Below are positions 1 to 14,598 of a stretch of 64,000 nucleotides of DNA, piece after piece (positions within the stretch are counted from its first letter, which is position 1; the number at the start of each line of letters is the position of its first letter). The translations under genes were made by a program, and so were the position numbers. The DNA lies in assembly GCF_028858725.1 (NCBI RefSeq), contig NC_084762.1, positions 8,937,374 to 9,001,373 of the forward strand, given 5' to 3'. Origin of the DNA: Colius striatus. Its lineage: Eukaryota; Chordata; Aves; Coliiformes; Coliidae. The notes beneath the pieces were generated by a model that had not been told where the DNA came from, ran no database searches, and was given only the letters and a program-made list of their open reading frames with translations.

Positions 1-235
1 TAGTAGCATGTCGGCAGTAATTTCTAGAGAAGGGAAATGCTTTAGCAGTTCCAGTGTGGGATTTTCTTACATTTCTACAGCACTGTTGAATGATATCTTG
101 CATTTTGTGACACGTGTAAAAGGTACAACATGGCCCCGATACTACTGCATGAAGGGGCTGCTACTCCCTGCTGGCAGTGCTCGCTCACTTCAGCTGTGCT
201 CTATGTGACCCGTCATCTGTCTGGACTGATGGGCT

Positions 236-496
236 CATGGAAGAGCCTAGGAGTAATGGACATAAGCTGGAACACAAAAACTTCCACTTAAACTTAAGGA
301 AAAACTTCTTTACTATGAGGATGAGGGAGCCCTGGCACAGGCTGCCCAGGGAGGGTATGGAGTCTTCTTCTTTGGAGAAACCACTTGGACGTGTTCCTCT
401 GTGTGACCTGATGTAGGTGGACCTGCTTTAGTAGGGGTTTGGACTAGATGATCTCTAGAGGTCCCTTCAAACCCCTACCATTCTGTGATTCTGTGA
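236..496 (+). mobile_element. CR1 LINE 3' fragment
   Basis: The fragment covers the end of the CR1 ORF2 polymerase (readable as NGHKLEHKNFHLNLRKNFF...WHRLPREG) and the 3' UTR. It ends in two copies of the octamer (ATTCTGTGATTCTGTGA). It is 5'-truncated, as most CR1 copies are, and is not a host gene. Positions 1-235 show nothing else recognisable. Confidence 0.9.
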
Positions 497-3400
497 AGAG
501 GATTTAAAGTGCACATTTTATACTTGTATGTCCTCTGAGAATCCATAAAGAGGAGGAAGTTATTCAGAGGCACTCAAACACCAAGAAGATCATCATAATT
601 TTCTTGTCTTCTGTGTTCTGCAGTTCCCAACAAACGTCAAAGCTGGGAACAAGAATCAAGATAACTGTTCTGCAGGTTGTCAATAAATGGATTTTGGTAC
701 TTAAGTGATGCTGATGGCAGTATATTAAAAAAAAGAAAGCAACTCTGCTGCTTCCCTCCAATAAACGGAAGAACGCAAGGGGCATGCACATTCTGTGTGG
801 TTCTTCTGCTAATTAGTGCTTTGAAAGAACTGTACATGAAAGGCTCCCCACTGAGCTTACTGGATTTTATATAACAGCCTTATTATCTGGTGTTAGTGTT
901 AAATATCCACTTTCTCTCGTGTCCCAATACTGGCAGGTTAAAACTTACTGTTTTGGGCTTCTTATGATGTTTGCTTGATTGTACACAGTGCTAAAGGAAG
1001 ACAAAAATCCTTTCTAAATGAGCTCAGAGCAAGAAAAATCTATTCCAGTTGGAAAAGCACTTGAGACTGTGTGGGAATATGTTGTTGTGGCTTTAGCAAT
1101 AGTGAAGTAAAACTACCGTGTAATGTTTTAGCTGTCCATGGGACTTTTTAAAAAGCAAACTGTATGATGTCATTTCTCCCATCTTCCCTGCTGTTTTGGG
1201 AGAAGGAAGAGGGGGAAGGTGTGGGATGGAATTATGAGAACAGTCTCCAAGATACACTTTAACTAAAGTTATGATGTGAGGATACTTGAGAGTTTCTTTG
1301 CTTTAATAAGTAAGTTTCTTGCTTTGCCTGCAGCTTTTCCCATGCTTTATGTTCCCCATCCAAGTTTTGATGTTTATATGTATGAGAACTGGCTGCTTGA
1401 AATACTTTAATTGTTATGAAGTAGGTAGCTGGTTTTGAGTTGTGATTTGCTAATTGAATTGTGTGACTAGAATATTTAGTGTGAGATAATTCAAACAGTC
1501 ATAATGTATAAATATGTATACATAATATATAGCAGTATGGTAGAAAGCCTAAAAAAGCTGATACATGCCTCTGTTTGCTTCCTCTGGATTCTTGTGGCAT
1601 TTTTGACATAAGCATTTTGATCTAACAGAAGCTACAACTACATTTGATAAGTGTACTGCAGCAAGCTAACACTGATATCCTGCTTCATTGCTTTGTTGTT
1701 CATACATTAGTTACACAAAAATTAAATATTTAGACACTGCCTTTAAAGAAGAAGCACTGAGTATATTTTCTGAGGGAAATATTGAGCCCTATTGGCCTTG
1801 AAGATACTTTCAATTTATTTTCTAATTGCCAGGAAGATTTAAATCCATGTTGGGAAGGGTCTTCTACTGAAATATTTCCTCCCTACATCCCATGCAATGC
1901 CTCTATTGCCATAAATTGTGTGTGACCTGTGTACATGTTGCTGTATGCCTTAGCCTCTAGGTAAAGGAGTTGGGACTATTCATGACAATTTTCACTATTT
2001 ACCTCTCCAAGCATCCTTCCAAAGTGTCTCCATCTTGCTTCAAAGCCATTTTTTTTTAATCTCATCACTTGTGGTTACTCTATCCTCTCCACCTTTTCTC
2101 TTCCTCTCTGATATTGGTGGGCTGCAGCTTTACCCCTTCAGCCCAGGAAATGTCTAGTTTAGGTGACAATGTGGCTCTTGAGGTTGTTTTGGAGAAGAAT
2201 TTGTTCTCAGGTGTTCAGTGTTACCGCAGTATAAATGCACATATTGTCAAGAATTAGAAGACTTCCTCATGGATAACCATGTGCTTGGGAAATGCTTTCT
2301 CTGTTATGTTCACAATATACTCTTTTACTTCTTCCCTTCAATCTCTACAACCTCTGGCAACTGAATCTGGAATTATGAGATATATAGACTGCCCTAAAGG
2401 ATACTTCTACATTTAAAAGTTTCATTGTAAACTTCTGGTGCATCAGTAAACTGATGCAATGAATTTAAGCACATACTGTTTTATACAATTTGGAAAACAG
2501 TTCTAGATTTGATGATGTAATTGTGAGGTCTGGAAGGACCTCAAATACGCTCCTCTGGTCCTGAGGTGAGTTTGCACTGCTGATGTTTGAGAAGAAAAAT
2601 CTCCCTTGATAAAACTATCCATGAGATTCATGTTAGTCCCCCAGTTAATTACTTCTCAAAGCTGAACGACACACAATTGCATCATCAAAGCCTAATTTAT
2701 TCTGCTTTATAAAGTATTTTCCATTGTCTAGTAATACAACTTGAATCTTAAAATTAAGGTACTGAAATGAGTTGCCTTTTGCATTTTATTTTGAGAATGA
2801 CACTTTCAGTGTGAACTTTCAGCTTCCTTTAACAGTGGAAACAACAGCATCTCATGAATGTTGACACTTAGTCTATGAACGAAATCAAGCTCCAATATTA
2901 TCTATACCTGTGAAAGGGGAAGTAATTCACTATGTTGTTTCATACATTACCATTACTGTGAATATTCTCCATAAACAATCTCCATATGGCATCAGATATT
3001 TTCACCAATCTCTCACAATCTCTAAGTTATTTTTCCAGGTGTTGCCTATTTAAAAATTATACATAATGTTCATTATTGCACCTACAATACAGGTACTTCA
3101 TTAAATGAACATTTTAAAAGTAAATGGACCATAACCACTTTTAGAGATCTTTTTTCCTAGTGGAAACTGTTTTCACATTTGGACACTAAATAATAGTTTC
3201 TCAGATTGACGGAAGCTTAGACATTGTTAAATATATAAAGCTACAGAGTTATGATATGAGATTTTTGGACACTAACCCAAAACAGTAGTCTTAAGGGAGA
3301 AATGAGCACGTAGATGCAGAGAGGATTTTTGCTGTTTTTTTTTTTCTCTCAACTGTGACTATCATGAGTTTAAGACAGACCTCTTAGACTCAAATTGGAC

Positions 3401-4760
3401 ACAGTGCTCCTCAGTCTCCTTCCCTCTTGAGTTTTGGACTTGAGGAAAGCTAACCTTCAGATCTCCCTTTTTTATTATTGATGCATGCCTCAGTGTTGTG
3501 GGGTTTTTTTTTGCATTTAAAAATCTGTAACAATGCTGTTCAGTGTGAAAAGCTCAGTTCCTTAGCTTTGAAGCTGTCCAAGCTTCTCCATAATCTCCTG
3601 TAATTTAAGACCATTAAAATGGAGATTTTTAGGAAGCTATTCCTGCTTTTAAAATATGGGAGGTTTTTTATTCATCCTGCTTGAATTTGAAATAACTTAA
3701 GATAAATTCCTGAGAATGTTTTAACAAATGTTCATGTCTTAAGACGAAGGCTAATCCATATACACAAAGCTGATGCACACTGTGAGCTGCTGTTTGCTCA
3801 TTTATCTCCCTCCTGCCTTCTCCCCCATGCAGTGTCCTCTCTGGTGCTTCTGGCAAGTTAGTGACAAGTAATTTAAGATGCTAAATTTCTAGAGAGTGCT
3901 TAATTTTCCCCTCTTCTCAAGTGAACTGCTTCACATATAGGATATTTGCTTGTTTTTGCAAGATCATTCCAAGAAAGCATAACAATATCATTTAAATTAA
4001 TGAGGTAACGTTGGTCAGAGCAATAGCTGTGAAGACATAGGATTACCTTTTCCAGTTTATTCTAGATGCTGAATGTGGGCTGTACTGCTGTTGCCAAGCT
4101 TTTGACATCTTTCAAAATTGTAATGATAAGTTTAAATCCCTACTGGTATACTTTTGGGGAAAAGCTGTCAATGAAATGTAAGCTACCAATCCAGAATAAT
4201 GCTATATTTTGAACCCGGGAGTCGACTTAAATTAATGTCACCTCTAGAAGACAAATATGATAATTTTTTCCTATTGTTCAGTCTTTCAATTGGGGCATTT
4301 GTTGTTTAATTATGTTTGACTTGTATGCATAAATTACTTTGCAAGGTTAATACATTATTTTCTAGAAAGCATCTGGACACTTTCCCATTGAAAAATAGCC
4401 AGTGTTCTTATAATACCCTTTTTCTCTCCATTCTTCCTTCCCACTTTCAACTCTACTTACCATCTAAAATGTACCAGACTATTGTTCAGAAAGGCATCTG
4501 TGTATCCACAGGCATTTGGATTAAGGAAATTACTTCCAGATTTAACACCCTGCAAGATTGGTTAAATATCAGCTGATAAATATGACGCTTCCAGTTAAAC
4601 TTTTCAGCCCAGATTCAGAAGACGTGGCTTTGCCTTGTTACAGTTTTATTGCAAATTTTATCAGTGGTAGTGGAGTTACACAAGCTGTATTGAAGGAGTA
4701 CTAATTTTAAAGAGGACCAGCATTTGCCATACAGTCACACAATAGGTGAGCTCGAGGGAT
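497..4760. other. Intergenic, AT-rich, no gene seen
   Basis: Six-frame reading gives only short random frames. There are homopolymer T runs (for example near 3340) and no recognisable repeat family, RNA gene or splice-bounded exon. Confidence 0.6.
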
Positions 4761-4889
4761 CAACTAGGTCAGGTAGACCATGCCACCAGCTCACAGCAGT
4801 GCCAACATGATGGTCTTGTTCTGAGCATCTCCAGGGATGGAGACTCCTGCAAAAAACAGCAACCTTGTCTGTGCAAATGTTCTGGGTTT

Positions 4890-5140
4890 ATGGGGAGATT
4901 TTGATGTGTGAGAAGGGCAGCGAGGGCTGTGAGGCGGCCCTTGAAGGGACACATCCCATTCCAGCCAGTTCCAGTGGCCCCAGCGCAAGGCACAGCTCAG
5001 CCCCTCAGCCATGGGTGGGCCAGCACCTCAGGGAAAGAATGGGCAAAACGCTGCCTTGCAGCTGAGGCTGAGGGACTGACTGGGAGAAACAGCTCTCCAG
5101 CCTTGAGGGAGAACAGGAGGAGCTCCAGGGACCCCTGTGG
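4890..5140. other. GC-rich patch of unknown origin
   Basis: About 250 bp are clearly GC-richer than the flanks and contain overlapping open frames on both strands of up to 106 codons. I do not recognise any protein. The block could be an LTR or other repeat remnant or a non-coding exon; no LTR ends or splice signals were convincing. The frames are probably a composition effect. Confidence 0.3.
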
Positions 5141-8100
5141 AAATTTCTACTCCCTGCCAAGTGTGTATTTGGTAGAAGACAGTAAAATGATTCATTCTTT
5201 TTCCAGATCTGTACAAGGCCTAGGTTAGACATGAACTGCAGAGATCTTTATTTTCGATCTCAAATGATTATCCTGTCTAGAAAATGGAACATTTGGAATA
5301 AATAGAGCAGCTAAGGAGTAAGCTATGTCACTTGAATATCTATGGACAATAATTCCCAATCTACTCTGTAACCTGCATTCCTATGAAGAAATGCACAGTT
5401 ACCAGCTTGAGTGATTTTTGTGCTGCATGATGACTGATCAGGCCAACCGTGCATTTTCTCACTGTCTTTTTAAACGATGGATGTTTACATTTTTACATCA
5501 TACTAATTTTGTGCTCTCTGAGAAATTAGTTGAAAGCTGAAACAATCGTAACAGATAACCTGAGGAAGAAAAAGGGCTTTATGTTTAAAAACAGAGAATA
5601 TAAATCTTCATTTTGACTCTAAGGTACATTTCTGACTGTGTAGGTTAGCTCAAGTGCTTTTTTATTCCTCTTCAGTAGGATTACTTAGATATCTTAATCC
5701 TGTCCTTCGTACTTTCAAAGAATACCTGGAAGAAGCTCAATAAACATGAAAATACTTCAAACATTTTATTCTTTAGAATAACAGTGTTAATTTTAGAAAA
5801 TACTTTGGGCCAGCTCTGGAGCAGGTGCTATTGTGCAAAAGCCATCAGTATAATTTGTGTTCTGCAAGGGGAAAAGAGACATAAACATGAATTTTTAAAC
5901 AAATGTGTCATTCCTATGTCATCTTTAACTGTTGGAAGTTTAAGAAGGAAGATAACTAAATACTGCTGAAGTTCTGTGAGCAAAATTATTGGTTTCACAG
6001 GGTTATATTTTCAAGTTGTCATTTTGCACTTCAGTCTTTGTGATAATGCTTTCCTCACGGCCTCATCTTCTGCATTTTGAGCAACTGAAAGCCCCGCACA
6101 AACTAAGATGAAGCTGTCTAGCTGTGCTGATGTAATTTTAGTCCATGATGGGACAGGAAAGGGAGCAACTCCCTTTCTCCAACTGGTCGTGGTGTGGGAG
6201 CTACAGTCAAGAGAAGCACGCCTTGGTTGCCTCCAGGGCAATGCGCCATCCTTTCTCCTGCTTCAGGGCTCACAGATGTAGCTGACGGGTAGGTGAGGCT
6301 GGTCAGCTGCATCCAGCCTGTGTCTTTGAGGAGTTGAAAGAAAGGTATGCACTATGTTTTTTTGGGATGAAATATAGTAGGTAAAGAGTTATTAATTATA
6401 TTATTATACTATCAGTTACTGTGATAAAATATTTTTGAGAACCTTTCAAGCATACTTTCATGTGTGTGTGGGACAGACAGTTTAGTTTCTTCTGATTCGA
6501 GGTGTTTGCCTAGAGCACAAGGGAGTAATATGTAGCTTTTGCATCAGGTGGTTGGAGTCCTAGTCATCTCAGTCCTGGTACAGTATAAACCTATCAGAAC
6601 AAACAGATCCCTCCTAGCTTGACTGGAAGTTTGACAAAACCTGCATCCCACTTAGACTGTTTGTTGGTCAAGGCAAGGAACTTTTGCAGTCCTGCAGTTG
6701 GTTCATGTACCAGTGCAATACAGATGCTACAGACAAAAAATATTGGTTCTAGGTAATATAAAGGTAAATGTCTTTTATAGTGAAAGTCAAAGAAGATAAA
6801 TGAGAAATTCATTGCTCTTAGTGAAGGATTTTCCTCTAGGAAATCTCTTTGTAGATTGCTGCTTCTGTCTTCTGTTTTGTGATCTTGGTTGCACGAGAGC
6901 TGCAATTTTATGCTTGTCCTACTATCACTAATTTTTACTGACAATTATGGTTATTCAAATGGGAATGTGTGATAAGATAATGTCTTTCCAGTACTTGCTC
7001 TCAATCTTGTAAAATCCAGTGACCTACAAGTGTAAGCTGTTCTGCTTTCAATTCCAATGTCTCATTCCCAGTGGTATGGGGACAGGGCACTGATCCTACT
7101 GCTTCGACAGCAGCATTTTATATCTATGTAACCTGAGGTTAACCTCAGGGAGATTTAACTTGTTTTCCTATTCCTGCAGTCCATTACAACATTAATTCTT
7201 TTGCCTCTGCTTCCACCTTCTTGCCTCTTTCCTCCTACTGGTTGATTTTAGTCCCGTTGGCCCATTGTACAGACTCATATTGTCCTTCTCCACAGCCCTA
7301 ACTCCAAGGTCAGAACTTCCTCTGGTTCCCTTTCAATTCCTAACCATAAGCCTCACACATGTAAAATGGATTAAGTCTCATCCCCTTTTAAAAATATAAG
7401 GAATGTTTCTTTTTTATTAAGTCTTTTTAAAAGGCAGAATAGCTGCCTGTTCTGAGACCAGATTTCTTCTTTCTGTTGCTGGTTCCATTGGTTCCATTGC
7501 TCACCCACTGCAAAGATACTGCTGGTTTTACTTTTTTCTTCTCTCCTTTCTTTCCCCCCTTTTCCCATGCAGATGCCAAGCACACAGGAATGAAGGAGAG
7601 GGAGAAAAAGTAGTAGTATTAACTAGGATCCAAATAGAGGAAATTTGAGCAATGCTTGTACCACTCTTCCAGTATGCTTGAGTTAGTGGGGCAAATGGTT
7701 TGCAGAAGTGATGGAAAACCCCCCCCAGAGTTATATGTACACAGGTCTGAGTTAACAAATGGTCTTATCATGTCTCAAACCTGTAGTAAGTTACACTAAT
7801 GTTACAGGAACTGCTCATATGCATAAAGCTTGGATAAAGTTCACTTGCTGAATTAAGGGTCCAAGTTCTCTTCCCTAATATATAATAGTTTTTGAAGTAA
7901 AACAATACTCTTTGTAAGTGATAAAATGAAAGAACCTAAGAAAGAATCTTAACAGGACCAATGAGTACTTTATATCAACCTCCCCTCTTTCTCCCTTCCC
8001 TTAGATTTGGCAGGAGCCTTCAGGAATGGAAAGCATACCTTAACATTAATCAGCATACATGAAGGGATTTCTCAAAATTTCTGCTGTTAGTCATCTTAAA

Positions 8101-9411
8101 GCCAAACCTTGAAAGGGCCTTAAACCTACACTTGCATACAATGTTCATGTTCACCTTTCTGATGTTTGTCTTTTAAGTGTTTTAATGAGCCCACAGTGCA
8201 AACAAGATGATGCTAGGGGGAAAAAAAACCCCAATCCAGTTGTACATATTAATGACTTGGAGAACCACACATCTGCAAAGATTATTCTGTCTTGCCTGTC
8301 TCTAATCACATGAAACTGAAGAACTTAAACGATGTGGATATTTTTTAAGCAGCTATTCAACTTGGATCCAGTTTGTATGCATAATTATATACATGCATGG
8401 CCTGATGACTCTCTGACACAGGTTTTATTACCAAGGGACACATTCCATTATTCATCATGCACACTAGTATAAGTCCACGCCCACCCTTGGATTTATGTTG
8501 CTGCAGTGCTTGAGAGCCCTTGTCATGGATGAGGAGTCTGTTGTGTTAGGCTCAGCGTGAATGGAGGAGATGCTCCCTGCTCCCAAGAGCAACCCTTGAC
8601 AACCTAGTTGGATGCCTAACAGGCTTTTTTTTCTCAACTTCATCTAAGGGGAGGTTTTTTCCTCAAACATCAGCTAAAGATAATGCTTTCATCTTACATT
8701 GATGGCAATAGAGTTCTTAAGAGTTTTTTCATATTGTAAACACAAACCTTGATCTTAGTAATAAAAGTTTTTCATGATGTTCATCATCAAGAAAACTTTA
8801 AGGAAAATGGTTAAGTGGTGTTGCTGTTGTCTGACTGTTAATGTGGTAGTGTTGAATGACGTGTCTTCTTTTTCTGATAAGATTGTTAGAGCTTAAACTT
8901 GATGTGCCCAAGAGCTTCAAACTATGACAGGTGAGCATATGGATAGCTAAAAGGTATCAGTTCTCATATTTACTGTACAGTAAAAATAAAGAGTGAAGAG
9001 ACACTAATGACAATCTGTGGAATGTATGAGTTAAGGAAAGAAGGAAAGTGCATAGAAGGACAGTTACTGCTCTAAAACTGTGGTGACTTCACAACCAGTG
9101 TGGGCAATCTGTTCCCACATGCAGTTTGCAGTTCTCTTGTTTCAATTTAAGCTCTTTGCTTCATATCTTCCCTCCTTTCACTGCTGTGAAGAGTCTGCCT
9201 CTGTCTTCCTCAGTGACTTCCATGTACATACTGGAAAACTGCTACTCAGTCCCACCAACACCTTTTGTTTTCCAGGTGGAAAAACCCCAGTCCCTTAGCC
9301 TTTCTCACGGGACAATCTTCCAGCCTCCAAACACTGAACTCACTTCAGTTTATTGATGTTGATCCTGGATCAGGGGCCTAAAATCAGACACAGATGACTG
9401 AAAATGAAATC
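5141..9411. other. Intergenic, no gene seen
   Basis: AT-rich DNA with stops in all frames. A tandem pair of the decamer GGTTCCATTG is at 7484-7503 and a nine-C run lies near 7720. No gene or named repeat was recognised. Confidence 0.55.
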
Positions 9412-9640
9412 TCCCAAGAGCCAAGCAGAGGGAGAGAATCTCTTCCCTTGATGTCCTGGCTGTGCCCCTGTTAACACAGCCTAGGGTGCTGTTGGGCTCA
9501 TGCCCAGTTTGTGCCTGCTGAGGCCCCAAGATCCCTTCCTGCAGAGCTGCTCCCAGCCTGGTAGGCTCCAGCCTGGATCCTTGCACCAAAGCTTCCTGCC
9601 CAGGGGCAGCTCTTGGTATTTGCCCTCATTTTAGTAACCT
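9412..9640 (-). mobile_element. CR1 LINE internal fragment
   Basis: The plus strand reads like antisense CR1 ORF2: GGGAGAGAATCTCTTCCC, then TTAACACAGCCTAGGGTGCTG, then TGCAGAGCTGCTCCCAGCC. This is the segment around the mid-3' part of the polymerase. Both ends are lost and the copy is diverged. Confidence 0.7.
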
Positions 9641-12600
9641 AACAGAGAAATCAAATTCAAGTACTCTCTTAGTGCAGTTGGCATGCAATTGCTGTATCAT
9701 TCCTGTAATGTTTTCCAATCAAATCATGGTGACTGTGTTTATATTGTATTGCTCTATATGAAGCTACAGAGAATTTATAGTGTTGTCCTAGCTATGTTAT
9801 GCTATTTGATTAACATTGATCAAACTCTAAAGTTCAGATCTAAAAGGAAAAAATAAAACCCAAACCCCAACCTTAAGTAGAAGGCAGGAAATTGAGATAG
9901 TGAGGTGATACTGAACGTTGAAATGCAGATCCAGATTGGCAGATGACCACACTCAGATAAATGAAAACGATGCATCTGGAAATGCAAAAGCAGGTGAGAG
10001 AGCATCCTTGGCCCAGGTTCTTTTTTTGCACATTCATTTTCAGGTGTTTGATTAACAAGGATATCACTTGAGCACCAGATATCAGGATATTACTGTAGCC
10101 GAAGGTGCGTCAAGGCACAGAAAAGCAATGAGCAGAGATGGTGAAGTTCTGTAGAACCTGCTGTGGACACGAATCTGACTTTATCTCCTTCAAAACCTCT
10201 TACAGGACTTTTTTTTCCCCTTTCCTTTAATCAGTCTCCAGAGCCTATTAAACAGGAACAAAAAGAGGAAGAGGAAGTACACGCTATCTGCTTTCTACAA
10301 AGCAGACTGTATTTATTTGTTCAAGTGAGACAGAATCTCAATGTCTTCAGTCTTTCTTAAAAGCAGATTTAAGCAAATCATCCAGGCAGCCAGCCAGTCA
10401 GAGTGTGCATTTTTAGGCACTGACTCAAAGACAGTGTCAAGACATATTAATCTGGGTGCTTAGAAATAATATACATGAGATTAAAAAAAAAATACTAAAA
10501 GATCATCTTGCCACAGTTGTGACTGATTATTTGATAGAGGATGAAGAGGAATTGCCTTGTAAACCATGAAAGGGGCATGAATAATACTTTGAAATGTTAA
10601 GCTAATACAGCATCTAGGGCTGAATGCCATGTGATGACTGCTTCCCAGACACTTCACTATGGTGCATCAGCTGAGTCTAGTCTAGGAAGGCAGATGATTC
10701 AAACCATCACCTTCTCAGAATAAAAGAGGAGTTTCTGAATTATTTACTAGTGTGGAAAACTTACTTAAATGACTGTATGTCTCAGTAGGAGACTGCTTTA
10801 TATTACCAGGATGGAAGAAAGGATGCTTCTTTCTCTCTTTGTTTTAATATGTGTATACAACAGCCCAAATTAAACACCTTGCTGACAAAATAACATTTCT
10901 GTGATGAATAACTGATTGTGTTCTTTACCTTTAGTGCTGAGATGGAAGCAGTATTTTTCTCAGCTTTGAGAAAAGCAACATCAAGAGGTAAAGTTTCACA
11001 TTTTCCATGGCAAGATGAAATGTTTCATTTTCCTTTTTACTGAGCACTCATAACGTTGTACTTCTACAGCTGACTGTACCTTTTACCTGACATTCCTTGC
11101 AAGGCATACTAGGATTCTCAGAAGTTGATCTCAGTAGATGGTGCTGTTGTGTCTTAAACTACTTCCTAAGGGGCAATGCAAACACTGCCCTAGGCAGGAG
11201 AGGCACGGTAAAGGTTCTGCCCTGGGGAGATTACAGCCAGCTCTAAAGAGGTTTTGTTTGGTTTTGGGTGGGTTATTGTTGTTTGGGATTTTTTCCGTTT
11301 GTTTTGTTGGTTTGTTTTGGTCTTTTGTTTTGTGGTTATTTTTCAATGGGCAGGAATGATTTGGTGAGATTTTATGTGGCTGTAAAATCTGCACCAAAAG
11401 ACAAATAAGCTCCCAAGTCAGTCATGCAGTTTAAGGGTGAAACGGATTCTGTGTGAGTTGAATCAACTGCACTACCAAGTCAGGAAAGAAAACTTTAGAT
11501 GTCTACTGAATTATTAGTCCTTATGGCCTTTAGTAAAAATGATACGATGGTGCTTTGTCTGATATTGTACTTTGGGGGAGAAGTATTACATTGTTTGAAT
11601 GAAAACTCTTGCACACATAACATGAAAAAGGGAATTACACAGAAGGGTTTTGTTACTAGGTGTGTGAAAAGAGCACTGTGCTATACTGGAGTACTCTGAT
11701 GTTACTTCAGTACCTGACATGTAGAAATCAAGCAGATTTTCTTTCAGACCTGACAATAAAGCCTGCAGGCATCTATATCTACAAATATGACTGCTTGGGT
11801 TTTTTTCCCTTTAGTGTTTCTTAGAAGCATTTCCTCACTGGGATGTCCAGATTTCAGTAGTGCAACTGACTAGTGGTACAGTGGGAGAGCAGCTCTGGTC
11901 ACTTCTGTTATGTTCCCAAAAGCTATTTTTGGCTTTTGTACAGGAGATAGCAATTCCTGGATCCTAGTTCTGCTGAGCCAGCTGGGCTCTTACAGCCTGT
12001 TTACAGTTGGGAGCTGTGCTGCTGAGAGACTGAGGACAGTAAGAAATATGGGCTCTCTCAGGATAGTGGGAGGTAAGGCAGCCCTAAGACAGTGGAAAAT
12101 TAGGGCAGCATTAACTTACAGTCCAGGTCTGGGCCAGTCTTAGCCATGTAAGTAGCCTACATGATGGATAAACAACAGGGATTTGATCTGTTTAATGAGC
12201 AGCATCAGTTTTTTTTAAACAAATAGATGTGATTAAAGTAGCAGGCTGCTGCCCTACAGCATGCTCCCAGATGGCAGTACAATCTTTAGGCCAGAGTTTC
12301 CTTCTTTCTGTTTGTAGGCCGTCCCTAGAGCAAAAGAATTTATGGCTGTGTCTTAAGGCAGAAGGGATGAAGATCACAAGCACAAAAGCATCCCTTTTGT
12401 TGATGCATCCTGGATGCATCTTTTCTACCCTGAAGAAGTGATTGTCCACTGAGCTGAGCTCTCTTAGATGCTTCATTTATTCCTTAAGAGCTTAAAATAG
12501 TTACTTTTATATTGCATCAGTCGACTACCACCCCCTGTCATGAAATCCTCTCTTTGCATTGTACTCTTAAACATTTCTTTTAAGGCCAGAGGAGATGACT

Positions 12601-14454
12601 GTGATTCAGAGAGAACACTTCACTGAAAAAAACATGTACCTAGCTGGTACCCTCAAACTGCAGAATTTCCTGTTGTGATACATAAGAATTTGCACAGGAG
12701 AATCAATGACATGAGATGATGTTTTGGCCTTACTGCATGTTTAATGTATCATGGACTCTTAGAAACCACAAACAACTGTACAGATTGTGGCAGGAGAAGT
12801 ATGTGGACGTACAGGCGTGGTATTAACCTGAACACTTTACTTCTTAAGGAGCTTACATTTTTATGGAGAAAAGCTGCTTTACATCCCATTTAGATGAAGA
12901 TTAACTTGTTTAATGTTTAGCTTCATTCCCAGTAGAGCAGTGACTGAAATCTATTTAGTCTGAGCGATGTGCAAGAGCATTGTAAGTGTTTTGACTTAAT
13001 TTAAATATTGCTAGTGATAAAGGACAGAGACTCTTGAAAATAAGTCCAAACAGTCAGCTATTTACATAATACTTGAGTCACTTGGTTGGACTGTCATCTC
13101 CTTATCTTCACATGCACAAGACTATTCCAGCCTACTCACAAGTGGTCTTAGGAGCCTGGATCCCAGCCTCTAAGCTCTATAAAGACTGAACATAATTAAG
13201 TGGCTGCTGAAATGAGACTAGCCACAAACATTACAGAATTTATAAATAGATGATTGAGTCTGAGTATAGCAAATCTCAAAGCCTCAAAGTAGACTGTGGG
13301 CTGTATGACATTCACAGGAAGGCTGGTGATATGAAACACACTTTGCAAGCAAACCAAGTTCGCAGAATATTAAAGCCATCATAAAGCTGACAACCCTCAT
13401 TTTTCTCTAGTCACTATATTGTTTTCCTTCAAACTCAATGCATCTCCCACATATCACATCAGATAGAGGACCAGACTGTTCCACCTTTAAGCAATTATTC
13501 TCTGTGTCCAAGAGCAGCTTTCTTGAGGGAGACTCCTTGGGTCCTTGCATGCTGTTCTAGCTCATGCTTATGCTTGTGATGGCTTTAGTTGACCCCTCAG
13601 CCACAGACATGGAAGTTACATGGGACAAATGAAATCATTTTAACTAAACTAGCAATTATTTTTATTTGCTGAAAGTAAGATAGACTTCTTCCCATTTAAA
13701 TCTCTGTAGTTGTGGAGTATTTCTGCAGTGTTTTGAGTTTTTCAATAGAAACTGCTAAGTCTCATTCTGAGACCTACTCTTAAGGACCAATCTCATCAAG
13801 TGTCAGATGAAGGAAGCTGTGACTTCCAGGAACAAATCAGGAAGGAGCAGATGTCTGTCTGCAGGATGTTATGCTGCTATTTGGAGCTTCCAGCTCCTAG
13901 AACAGGTTTCTGCTGTCAAATATGTTGTTTGTTTCCACTGGGAGCCACCAGCAATGACAGTCTGAGCTGAACTCTGAGACTTCCTGCAGGATGCTTCTAG
14001 CTAATAACCCAGCCTAGCTGTCTGCTTCTGAGGAGTTCAAACCATCCTATGACAGCTCTTGTTTCCTACATAAGGGGAAGAAAACCCCAAGACTGGAATA
14101 CTTTCTAGATTTCTGCTGAGTCTGTTGATAACTTAGGAAGCGTTTCCTTAGGCTGTCATGTTTTTTGCCAGTTATGTCCAGCATCTGTTGTACTGCTGCT
14201 GTTGTGTTGACTGTGATGGGAAGGCGAATGTCTGTTTTCTTTGTGAGTGTCCCCATGATTGCTGCAGACAGCCCTGGAATGAGCAACTGGACCCGTGCTT
14301 TGAGTTACCTAGCAATATTTGTGGCACATACGGTCATTCTTTTTTTATATCTATTCATTATTCTTTTGTCCCTCTACTGGTGTTCCTCTGAGGTGCCAGA
14401 TCTGCAATTTTGGTATGTGGAACTGTGCCTTTTTTGCTGATTTTCCCAGAAAAA
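9641..14454. other. Intergenic, no gene seen
   Basis: No supported gene. A G/T-rich stretch at about 11253-11340 and a small repeat of GATGCATC separated by CTG (12403-12421) were noted. All open frames are short and have no recognisable content. Confidence 0.55.
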
Positions 14455-14598
14455 AGTCTCCTTCCCTGGAGACATTCAAAATCCAGATGGACGAGTTCCT
14501 GTGTGACCTAGTCTAGGTGGTCCTGCTCTGGCAAGGAGACTTGGACTGGATGATCTTTTGAGGTCCCTTCCAACCCTTAAGATTCTGTGATTCTGTGA
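14455..14598 (+). mobile_element. CR1 LINE 3' end
   Basis: The sequence runs from GTCTCCTTCCCTGGAGACAT through TTCCTGTGTGACCTAGTCTA and GGATGATCTTTTGAGGTCCC to the terminal octamers ATTCTGTGATTCTGTGA. It is a 5'-truncated copy of about 145 bp. Confidence 0.9.
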
